From Planctomycetota bacterium (GTDB taxonomy: Bacteria > Planctomycetota > Phycisphaerae > UBA1845 > CAIVHJ01): a DNA stretch of 11,358 nucleotides. Positions 1 through 5,570 of this stretch are shown piece by piece. Positions within the stretch are counted from its first letter, which is position 1; every line of letters begins with the position of its first letter. The notes under the pieces are model-generated. The model was not told the DNA's origin, ran no database searches, and saw only the letters and a program-made list of their open reading frames with translations. The translations under genes were made by a program, and so were the position numbers. The DNA lies in the NCBI GenBank assembly GCA_022573485.1, contig JACZTW010000107.1, positions 1-11,358 on the forward strand. The letters are read 5' to 3'.

Positions 1-56
1 GGAGCGGGCAAGCAACGTGCCTCTGTTCACATCACACGGACGGAGGTCTCGTTTCG

Positions 57-932
57 ATGATGCCTACTTCGAATCTACAAGCGCGGAAGCAGATATCGCA
101 GAGACACACTGGTTCGACCCGCTACGCGGGCGCCTGTTGGGCCGGCTTAGGACTTGCGCTCCTCCTGACGGGCGCGGTGCTAGCCTGCCGCAGCACCGGA
201 GCCGGACCCTCAATGCCGGCATCAATCGAGGGGCAGCGCCTCTACGTCGCTCACTGCGCGGCCTGCCACGGCGCAACCGGTAGGAGCGACGGCCCGGCAG
301 CCATCGCGCTGGATGTGCGCCCGCGTGATTTTCGTCGAGAGCCGACGCGCTACATCTCGACGCTCAATGGCGTGCCTACGCAAGAGGACTTGGAGCAAAC
401 TATCCTATCGGGTCGTCGTTTCGGAGCCATGCCGGCCCACCCACACCTCACCGATTCCGATGTGGTCATCTTGGCCAACTATGTTCGCGAGATCAACCGT
501 CTCGGCTGGGTCGATCGATTGATCGAGCAGTTTGAAGAAGAAGAGGAAGAGTATGAGGCAGAGCAAGTTGAGGCCATCTCGCACCGAAGAGTCAAGCCGG
601 GCGAACCCATCCATGTGCCCTACGTGCCGTCGGGTTTTCAATCGGATACTGCAACAGGTCGCAAGCTCTACATAGACCGATGTGCCTCCTGCCATGGAAC
701 GACCGGCAGAGGCGACGGGCTGGACAAGCCGAAAGATGAGCGCGGTAGAGCGATCACTGTCAGAGATCTCACTTTGGGAGAATTTCGAGGGGGAATTGGC
801 CGCGAGGAGCTTTTCAAGCGCATCCGTTGCGGCATTCCGGGCACGCCCATGCCGGCCCAGGAGGGCATGGACAACGAAGAAATGTGGCAGCTCGTCTATT
901 ACGTCGAGTTCCTCGCCGGGCGCCGCTGGTGA
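57..932 (+). CDS. dihaem c-type cytochrome lipoprotein (two cytochrome c domains)
   Basis: The 291-residue product is an exported electron carrier with two class-I-like cytochrome c domains. A hydrophobic stretch at about residues 28-43 ends in VLAC (Cys44), a plausible lipobox, so the mature protein is probably lipid-anchored. Haem motifs are CAACH (67-71) and CASCH (209-213). Likely distal Met ligands are in GAMPAH (Met125) and TPMPAQ (Met265). The domains are joined by an acidic linker with six consecutive Glu (160-165) followed by YEAEQVE. The start is one of two adjacent ATGs (57 or 60), with GGAGG at 42-46 upstream. The copper protein gene follows after 47 bases, consistent with one operon. 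The two-domain layout is seen directly; a role in carrying electrons between a bc-type complex and terminal acceptors is inferred from context. The redox partner cannot be told from sequence. Confidence 0.93.
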   Translation: MMPTSNLQARKQISQRHTGSTRYAGACWAGLGLALLLTGAVLACRSTGAGPSMPASIEGQRLYVAHCAACHGATGRSDGPAAIALDVRPRDFRREPTRYISTLNGVPTQEDLEQTILSGRRFGAMPAHPHLTDSDVVILANYVREINRLGWVDRLIEQFEEEEEEYEAEQVEAISHRRVKPGEPIHVPYVPSGFQSDTATGRKLYIDRCASCHGTTGRGDGLDKPKDERGRAITVRDLTLGEFRGGIGREELFKRIRCGIPGTPMPAQEGMDNEEMWQLVYYVEFLAGRRW

Positions 933-965
933 GACGCCGGTTATGTCAAATGGATCTCTGTCATG

Positions 966-971
966 AAAGGA
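966..971 (+). promoter_or_regulatory. ribosome binding site setting the GTG start at 980
   Basis: AAAGGA lies 8 bases before GTG at 980. It supports that start over an in-frame ATG at 827, which would overlap the upstream cytochrome gene by about 100 bases and place a long basic extension before the signal peptide. Confidence 0.6.
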
Positions 972-979
972 AACATCAC

Positions 980-1747
980 GTGAGCAAGACAAGAAGATGG
1001 ATACTTCGAAGTGTTGCCGCCTGTTTGAGCGGACTGCTTGGAACCACGCTCCACGCTCAGCAAGGCGATTACGAGCAGGTCGAGCTCGAAGAGAGCGGCA
1101 CCATCGTCGGCGTGGTTCGGTACGAGGGCAAAGTGCCGAAACCGAAAGAGCTAAAAGTGACCAGCGGAGACAAGCCCTGTCACAAAGGGCCGATCATGAG
1201 TGAAAAGCTGGTCCTCTCTGCCGACAAGATGGTGAAATTTGCAGTGGCTTCCATCAAGGGTATCAGCCGAGGCAAACCGTTCCCCGAGCAAGACGCGCTG
1301 AACCCAGTAACTCTGAATCAACAAGGCTGCCGTTTCGAGCCGCACGTGCTGACCGTACCGCTGGGCCACGCGCTGCGCATCCTCAACAGCGACGGCATAC
1401 TGCACAACGTCCACGCCCATGCGATGATCAACGAAGCATTCAACAAAGCCATGCCACCGAAAGTCAAGCAAATGGACGTGTCGTTCGATTACCCGGAGCG
1501 TATCAAGTTCACCTGCGACGCCCATGACTGGATGAAGTCTTACATTGTCGTCGCTGAGCATCCGTATTACGCGGTGACCGGCGACGACGGCACTTTCCGA
1601 TTTGAAAACGTGCCGCTCGGCACGCACACCATCGAGATCTGGCATGAGGCGCTGGCCAAACAGAAACAGCAAGTCACGGTGGCAGCGGGCGAAGAAGTGA
1701 CCGTTGAGTTCGTGCTCAAAAGGAAGAAGAAAAAGGGCAAACGCTAG
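980..1747 (+). CDS. periplasmic cupredoxin-like (type 1 copper) protein with C-terminal carboxypeptidase-regulatory-like domain
   Basis: From the GTG at 980 the product is 255 residues with a typical signal peptide (basic MSKTRR start, hydrophobic core, cleavage near LHA-QQ, residue 26). The copper-site pattern is clear: His142 in GILHNVH, then Cys179-x2-His182-x2-Met185 in FTCDAHDWM, the His/Cys/His/Met set of plastocyanin- and azurin-like proteins. Cys67 and Cys117 could form a disulfide. From about residue 196 the protein changes to a beta-sandwich of the carboxypeptidase regulatory-like type (AVTGDDGTF, VPLGTHTIEIWHE). The end is strongly basic (KRKKKKGKR, 247-255), in contrast to acidic tracts in several neighbours. 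It lies between a dihaem cytochrome and an outer-membrane barrel, so a periplasmic one-electron carrier is the most likely role. The fold and copper ligands are well supported; the donor and acceptor are not known. Confidence 0.9.
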   Translation: MSKTRRWILRSVAACLSGLLGTTLHAQQGDYEQVELEESGTIVGVVRYEGKVPKPKELKVTSGDKPCHKGPIMSEKLVLSADKMVKFAVASIKGISRGKPFPEQDALNPVTLNQQGCRFEPHVLTVPLGHALRILNSDGILHNVHAHAMINEAFNKAMPPKVKQMDVSFDYPERIKFTCDAHDWMKSYIVVAEHPYYAVTGDDGTFRFENVPLGTHTIEIWHEALAKQKQQVTVAAGEEVTVEFVLKRKKKKGKR

Positions 1748-1754
1748 ACGGAGC

Positions 1755-1785
1755 CGCGGGTTTCAACCCGCGCGGACTTCCGCGC
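1755..1785 (+). other. two overlapping, mutually exclusive GC-rich hairpins between genes
   Basis: In the 93-base gap after the copper protein gene, 1755-1772 forms a near-perfect inverted repeat (CGCGGGTT / AACCCGCG). 1770-1785 forms a second one (GCGCGG, loop ACTT, CCGCGC). The two share bases 1770-1772, so they cannot both form fully. No T-run follows, so this is not a standard intrinsic terminator. It could be an mRNA-stabilising or attenuating structure, or a copy of a dispersed REP-like element. Confidence 0.5.
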
Positions 1786-1840
1786 AACCACAAGCGTACA
1801 GCTCGCTCGTTGGGAATGCAGGTGCCTTGGCGGTAATGAA

Positions 1841-3220
1841 ATGATCAATGTGCGACCATCACAATTTGCAATCCTCGTGATCGCTGTGCTCGTGTCCGGG
1901 ACGTCGAGTGGAGCCTTGGCCCAAGAGGGATCCACCCCGAACGAGCCCGTGACACGGGAGGAGTTTCTAAAACTGTTGGGTGAATTCCGACAGTTCAGGA
2001 AGGAGTACGCGACCCTCAAGAGCGAAAACGCTGAGTTGAAGAATGGATTGGCGGCCATGAATGGCAGGCTGTTCACGCTCACGGAAGAGGGCCTGCGGGC
2101 TCAGATCGCCGAAGCTGCGGCCCAAGAGCGGGAGTACCTGCTCAGGGAACTGCGGGCTGAGACTCGGATTCAGATCGACTCGCTGCTGCCCGGGCTGACC
2201 AATTTCGCGCTGGGTGGCGGCGGGGTTGTGGCCTATCAGGACCGCGAGAATTCGGATTCGACCTTCGCACTGGGCATTGCCCCATTGGTCCTCTGGAAGC
2301 CAACGGACGATTTGCTGTTTGAGGTGGAGTTCGGTTTCAGCCTGGGTGCTGAGGAAACGAACGTCGAACTTGGGCTGGCGCAACTCAGTTACGTGCTCAA
2401 TGATTATGTCACTATCGGCGGCGGGCTGTTCCGACTGCCTTTCGCAACGTTCTGGGAGCGCTGGCATCCATCGTGGATCAACAAACTGCCCGTGATCCCC
2501 CTGCTGTACGAGCGTGGCTTGGTCGGGCCTTCGGGACTGGGTGTGCAAGCCCGCGGCGGGTTCGCCCTCGGCCCGACCAAGGTCAATTACTCAGCGTACT
2601 ACATCAATGGCCCTGACTTTCAAACCAGCCAGGTCAGTGCCGGGCGGCTGGGATTCGGCAATTACCGCGACAACAACAATAACAAGGGCTTCGGCTTCCG
2701 CATCGGCTTTCTGCCGATTCCCGAGTTCGAAGTCGGGTACTCGTTCTTCACCGGCAGGGTCGATGACAGCGGCGGGACGTTCAGTGACGTGGACACTACG
2801 ATGCAAGCGTTTGACTTCAGGTACGCCCGAGAGTTCGACGCCATCAAAGGCCGGCTGGACCTGCTGGGCGAATTCGTGTGGGTCGACACGGACGACGAAA
2901 TCTTCACCGGTGCGCTCCTGCCCATCGTTTTCGACAACAAACGGCGAGGTTGGTTCGTGCAGGCCGCCTATCGCCCGACGCAAGCCGAATTCAGGTTCGG
3001 CGACAAGTTTGAGCTCCGTAACTTGGAGTTCGTAGCCAGGTACGACTGGCTTCGTGAACCGGGCCCTGGTTCACTCGGCACCGATGGTCAACGTACCACG
3101 CTGGGCCTGACTTACTGGCTGAAACCCAACGTGGCATTCAAAGTCGCCTACGTACTCGACGATGCTAACGGCGACAGGAACCAGGACGGGTTCTTCGTTC
3201 AGGCTGCGTTCGGATTGTAG
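1841..3220 (+). CDS. outer-membrane beta-barrel (porin-like) protein with N-terminal coiled coil
   Basis: The 459-residue product begins with a signal peptide (MINVRPSQF, hydrophobic to about residue 25, probable cleavage after GALA at 27). A charged heptad-rich segment at about 36-112 (EEFLKLLGEFRQFRKEY, LKSENAELKNGL, AQEREYLLRELRAE) is predicted coiled coil, as in porins that have a periplasmic stalk. From about residue 120 to the end, alternating hydrophobic and polar strands with aromatic girdles (LLFEVEFGFSLG, FEVGYSFFTGRV, LEFVARYDWL, TTLGLTYWL) indicate a barrel ending in FFVQAAFGL. There is no haem motif and no large plug domain. Substrate is unknown. Its position between a copper protein and a cytochrome lipoprotein makes an envelope conduit or channel serving the redox proteins possible, but that is inference. 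The ATG at 1841 has only a weak upstream GGCGG at 1829-1833. Confidence 0.82.
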   Translation: MINVRPSQFAILVIAVLVSGTSSGALAQEGSTPNEPVTREEFLKLLGEFRQFRKEYATLKSENAELKNGLAAMNGRLFTLTEEGLRAQIAEAAAQEREYLLRELRAETRIQIDSLLPGLTNFALGGGGVVAYQDRENSDSTFALGIAPLVLWKPTDDLLFEVEFGFSLGAEETNVELGLAQLSYVLNDYVTIGGGLFRLPFATFWERWHPSWINKLPVIPLLYERGLVGPSGLGVQARGGFALGPTKVNYSAYYINGPDFQTSQVSAGRLGFGNYRDNNNNKGFGFRIGFLPIPEFEVGYSFFTGRVDDSGGTFSDVDTTMQAFDFRYAREFDAIKGRLDLLGEFVWVDTDDEIFTGALLPIVFDNKRRGWFVQAAYRPTQAEFRFGDKFELRNLEFVARYDWLREPGPGSLGTDGQRTTLGLTYWLKPNVAFKVAYVLDDANGDRNQDGFFVQAAFGL

Positions 3221-3237
3221 TGACGCAGCACGTGTTT

Positions 3238-3243
3238 GGAGGA
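3238..3243 (+). promoter_or_regulatory. ribosome binding site for the monohaem cytochrome
   Basis: A strong GGAGGA lies 7 bases before ATG at 3251. It sets that ATG as the start instead of an in-frame TTG at 3236 that would overlap the site itself. Confidence 0.75.
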
Positions 3244-3250
3244 ATACTCG

Positions 3251-3586
3251 ATGAAACGGACTCACGTCATGGCCGCCGCAGTTTGTGCGGCGCTCGCGTG
3301 CATCGCAGTCGTCCTGAGCGGATGTCACAACAGCAAAGCCACTCCGGAGCCATTGACGGTTGAGAAGTCCGCCGTTGGGGCGGTGGCGACTGTCGGCGAG
3401 GCGCTACCCATCAAGGGCGGCGCCCAAGCGTGGGCGCAGAACTGCATGCGTTGTCACAATCTCCGTCAGCCCCACGAGCGCAGTGACCGCGAGTGGGAGG
3501 CGATCGTATTTCACATGAGAGTGCGTGCAAACCTCACGGCTGAGGAGCATCGATTGATCGTGGAGTTCTTGAAAGCGGCAAACTGA
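3251..3586 (+). CDS. small monohaem cytochrome c lipoprotein
   Basis: The 111-residue product has a lipoprotein signal peptide (MKRTHVMAAAV, hydrophobic to VVLSGC) with an excellent lipobox LSGC (Cys25). One haem motif CMRCH is at 65-69. The short C-terminal part (EWEAIVFHMRVRANLTAEEHRLIVEFL) resembles small cytochromes where a Met or His in the HMR segment (His88/Met89) may be the sixth ligand. It starts 30 bases after the barrel gene and ends 12 bases before the next gene, so it is very likely cotranscribed with both. The role is probably a membrane-tethered electron shuttle for the barrel or copper protein (inferred from order). Confidence 0.9.
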   Translation: MKRTHVMAAAVCAALACIAVVLSGCHNSKATPEPLTVEKSAVGAVATVGEALPIKGGAQAWAQNCMRCHNLRQPHERSDREWEAIVFHMRVRANLTAEEHRLIVEFLKAAN

Positions 3587-3598
3587 AAGGGACCGGAA

Positions 3599-3877
3599 AT
3601 GCACAGCAAACGAATGAAAGACATCTTGAGCCACATGACCAAGACGGCAGCCATCCTGATGTTACTGGCGATTCTCAGCTCCACGGCGGCCTGCAAACCA
3701 GGGCAGTTCCTGGAGCGCAACGCCTGCGAGCTTTTGAACTGCGACATGCTCTTCTTCATCGACGACTTGTTCCCATTGGCGGTGCAGCCGGGCGGCGGGG
3801 GTGCCGGCGGTGGAACTGCCGATGCCATGAATATGGAAGAAGAAGAAGAAGAAGAGGGCGACGCGCACATGCACTGA
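3599..3877 (+). CDS. small exported protein with CELLNCDMLFF motif and acidic, Met/His-ending tail
   Basis: I do not recognise this 92-residue protein as a named family. A basic N-terminus and hydrophobic core (about 17-31) end in TAAC, a weak lipobox (Cys32), so it is probably exported and perhaps lipid-modified. Residues 43-55 read CELLNCDMLFFID. The same pattern (C, four residues, C-D-x-L-F-F) recurs in the next gene at CDIFNCDSLFFVE, so the two are diverged relatives. After a Gly-rich hinge (PGGGGAGGGTADAMNM) comes a run of seven Glu (80-86) and the end GDAHMH. The acidic/Met/His tail could bind metal cations. It lies 12 bases after a cytochrome gene, with a GGGACCGGAA stretch upstream as a weak ribosome site. 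ATGs at 3614 and 3635 are alternative starts. The gene is likely real because of the shared motif and signal sequence; function is unknown. Confidence 0.72.
   Translation: MHSKRMKDILSHMTKTAAILMLLAILSSTAACKPGQFLERNACELLNCDMLFFIDDLFPLAVQPGGGGAGGGTADAMNMEEEEEEEGDAHMH
3836..3856 (+). repeat. GAA/GAG triplet run encoding seven Glu
   Basis: Six GAA codons and one GAG in a row within the acidic tail of the small exported protein. Gain or loss of units would stay in frame. A shorter, mixed GAA/GAG run encodes the six-Glu tract of the dihaem cytochrome at 534-551. Confidence 0.85.
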
Positions 3878-3920
3878 ACGCATCGGTGCCTGTGAACAAT
3901 CGGCCTGCGCACTGTGAACG

Positions 3921-3926
3921 AAGGAG
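3921..3926 (+). promoter_or_regulatory. ribosome binding site setting the ATG start at 3937
   Basis: AAGGAG lies 10 bases before ATG at 3937. It supports that start over an in-frame GTG at 3886, which lacks such a site. Confidence 0.65.
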
Positions 3927-3936
3927 ATCGGATCCA

Positions 3937-4440
3937 ATGTACGACAAGTCAAACCGTTCAAGCATGATTCGCAACTGTCAGCAATTCATCCCGATTCTGG
4001 GCATCCGCCGTAGAATTGTGTCCCTGATGTTGGTGGGTTCTCTTCCGCTGCTCTTGGGCGCGGACTGCGGATTGGAAACATGCGACATCTTCAACTGCGA
4101 CAGTCTGTTCTTTGTCGAAGGATTCCTTGATTCGCTGGGCGACTCGCATGACGAGGGTGATGAGCACGTCGATGACGACCATGGCGACATGGTTGATGAT
4201 GATATGGATGGTATGACGGACGATCACGACGACATGGAAGGCATGCCAGACGAACATGATGACATGGATGAGGAGCATGACGAAGACATGCCCGAAGACG
4301 ATGACGATCACATGGACGACGAGCACGAAGATGACGTGCGTGACGATGACGTCCACATGGACGACGAGCACGACGAGGGCACGAACGGCGATGATCATGA
4401 CGCCGATGCCGAGGACCATGACGAGGATGAGGAAGACTAG
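3937..4440 (+). CDS. exported Asp/His/Met-rich protein with CDIFNCDSLFF motif, putative metal binder
   Basis: This 167-residue protein is a second, larger relative of the preceding gene. After a basic segment (RRR) and a hydrophobic core (about 27-41) comes GADC (Cys44). The Asp before Cys makes this a poor lipobox, so anchoring is uncertain. Residues 49-61 (CDIFNCDSLFFVE) carry the shared C-x4-C-D-x-L-F-F motif. Residues 71-167 are extreme: by hand count 58 of 97 are acidic (42 Asp, 16 Glu), 12 are His, 9 are Met, and there is one Arg and no Lys. Repeating units include HDDM (97-100, 107-110) and HMDDEH (125-130, 140-145). Such tails are typical of divalent or copper ion binding and are probably disordered. 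The gene sits 18 bases before a haem protein gene. Metal storage, delivery or capture in the periplasm is inferred; the ion is not known. Low complexity may cause filters to miss it. Confidence 0.8.
   Translation: MYDKSNRSSMIRNCQQFIPILGIRRRIVSLMLVGSLPLLLGADCGLETCDIFNCDSLFFVEGFLDSLGDSHDEGDEHVDDDHGDMVDDDMDGMTDDHDDMEGMPDEHDDMDEEHDEDMPEDDDDHMDDEHEDDVRDDDVHMDDEHDEGTNGDDHDADAEDHDEDEED
4309..4373 (+). repeat. 20-base direct repeat inside the acidic tail
   Basis: The same 20 bases, encoding HMDDEH plus part of the next codon, occur at 4309-4328 and 4354-4373, offset by 45 bases (15 codons). This indicates recent in-frame duplication within the Asp/His/Met-rich tail. Confidence 0.85.
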
Positions 4441-4458
4441 GGGGCAGGAGTAAAAGCA

Positions 4459-5148
4459 ATGACTGCATTGCCCGATGCCACACGAAAACGAATCAGTCCT
4501 AGATCTGCGGTAACGATTGTCGTCGCGATCCTCTTGATCGTGTCGATGACGTTTAACTTAGGCCTGTTCTTTGCGGGGCCAAGCACGGGCCTGGAACGAG
4601 CAGCAACCGCCTCGCTCCCAGTGAAGGAGCCTGCCGGCAAGGCGGGCGATGAGCAGCTGGCGTATCTCCTCGTCAAATTACAGCTTCAGACGCGGAGTGA
4701 AATGGCGAGCCACTTCACCCGAAAACAATCGGCGATACCGGGCGTGGATAAGCTGTACCAGCGACTCTTGGTCAAGAACCTGATTCTACCGGCGGCCGTG
4801 GCCGGCAATATCTTTTCCGAAGTCGTCCCGCAGGCTACCTCCGGCCGGGCTTGGGTCAAAATGGTCGTCGATCAGCCACGCAATCCAAAAAACCGTGGCG
4901 ACGAAGAAGCGCTGAACCTGTTGGCTGAACTCCGCAAGGGCGCGGCCACCGCCGAACGGAACACGGGCGATGCTTTCTACTACGCTGAGCCGATCAAGGC
5001 CAAGGCGGCGTGCATGTACTGCCACGGTGAGCCGAAGGGTGCAAGTGATCCGTACTTCCCACAGTACACGAAAGAGGGATGGCGTGCCGGTGACATCGTC
5101 GGCGCGGTCATTGCGCGCGTCGTTCCGGAGGAGGCCGCGGGCGGATGA
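4459..5148 (+). CDS. membrane-anchored Tll0287-like (DUF3365) monohaem c-type protein
   Basis: The 229-residue product has one N-terminal membrane helix (about 18-39) that serves as an uncleaved anchor. It is followed by a periplasmic domain matching the Tll0287-like / DUF3365 family: the segment VDQPRNPKNRGDEEALNLL (137-155), the FYYAEPIKAKAACMYCHGEP block with haem motif CMYCH at 185-189, and the end WRAGDIVGAVIARV. Members of this family have a PAS-like fold with one covalently bound haem, and the domain is often the sensor part of signalling proteins. Here no kinase, cyclase or chemotaxis domain follows, so it is a stand-alone haem protein. GGAG at 4447-4450 precedes the ATG at 4459. It could carry electrons, or sense redox state or a gas such as NO; the sequence does not decide. 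Confidence 0.88.
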   Translation: MTALPDATRKRISPRSAVTIVVAILLIVSMTFNLGLFFAGPSTGLERAATASLPVKEPAGKAGDEQLAYLLVKLQLQTRSEMASHFTRKQSAIPGVDKLYQRLLVKNLILPAAVAGNIFSEVVPQATSGRAWVKMVVDQPRNPKNRGDEEALNLLAELRKGAATAERNTGDAFYYAEPIKAKAACMYCHGEPKGASDPYFPQYTKEGWRAGDIVGAVIARVVPEEAAGG

Positions 5149-5214
5149 CGCTCTCCGAGTTGTGGAGACGGCGACGACGCTCGACACGAGCAGGACGGAC
5201 CAGAGGAGCCGGAC

Positions 5215-5559
5215 ATGGCAGAGGCGAAGAGTGTGCAAGAACGAATCTGCGAGCGTGTTGAGGCGGAGATCAGTCCCAACTGCATGCACCGCTTGCCGAC
5301 CGGGGAATGCGAGCAACCTGAAAACCTGCCCTGCCCGATTCACAGCAACATCGCCCGCATCATCGAGATCGTCCGCTCGGTGTCCTCGGAGCGCATAGAC
5401 TCTTATATTGACCGACTCCGCGCGGAGGTGTGCAATGTGTGCGGAATGCAGGATGAATTCGGCCAATGTTGCATGCGAAACCAACTCGATTGCTGTCTCG
5501 ACGCTTTTTTTGTGCTCGTGGTGAGAATCGTTGAGGAGGAACTCGCGCGCGAACTATAG
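5215..5559 (+). CDS. cysteine-rich cytoplasmic protein, function unknown
   Basis: The 114-residue product has no signal peptide and ten Cys: 12, 23, 32, 40, 73, 76, 85, 86, 93 and 94. The first half has Cys at intervals of 8-11 residues (CMHRLPTGEC, LPCPIH). The second has a CNVC pair followed by two CC pairs (QCCMRN, DCCLD). Between them is an amphipathic helix (NIARIIEIVRSVSSERIDSYIDRL), and another helix closes the protein (FFVLVVRIVEEEL). This layout suggests an Fe-S or zinc protein, or a protein with several reactive thiols. I do not recognise a named family. GAGGAG lies 7 bases before the ATG. It ends 11 bases before the hemerythrin-like gene and precedes an Fe-S flavoprotein, so the three are likely cotranscribed. 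The upstream 66-base gap holds only a small hairpin (5179-5191). Confidence 0.82.
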   Translation: MAEAKSVQERICERVEAEISPNCMHRLPTGECEQPENLPCPIHSNIARIIEIVRSVSSERIDSYIDRLRAEVCNVCGMQDEFGQCCMRNQLDCCLDAFFVLVVRIVEEELAREL

Positions 5560-5570
5560 GGGATACTCCG

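Noticed and set aside
1..60. Frame open from the window start that stops with TGA at 58-60, overlapping the first ATG, possibly the end of an upstream gene.
   Set aside because: Only 19 codons are visible and no recognisable residues occur; other frames are open too, so it cannot be supported as a gene.
827..979. In-frame ATG extension of the cupredoxin gene.
   Set aside because: It overlaps the cytochrome gene by over 100 bases, gives an Arg/His-rich leader before a good signal peptide, and lacks a ribosome site; GTG at 980 is better.
405..992. Long open frame on the minus strand (195 codons).
   Set aside because: It lies antisense to the dihaem cytochrome and its translation has no recognisable motif; it arises from GC-rich codon bias.
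3958..4419. Minus-strand frame encoding a Val/Ile/His-rich, membrane-like protein.
   Set aside because: It is the mirror of the Asp/His/Met codons of the acidic gene (GAC/GAT/CAT read backwards give Val, Ile and Met), with no independent start signal.
3798..4440. Low-complexity DNA that might be a CRISPR or tandem-repeat array.
   Set aside because: The repeats follow codon periodicity of acidic residues, vary in sequence and have no regular spacers.
4970..5398. Plus-strand frame overlapping the haem protein and the Cys-rich gene.
   Set aside because: The translation is Arg/Ser/Thr-rich and low in motif content; both overlapping genes have far better support.
5506..5512. Run of seven T that could end a transcript.
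   Set aside because: It lies inside the Cys-rich coding region and no stable GC stem precedes it directly.
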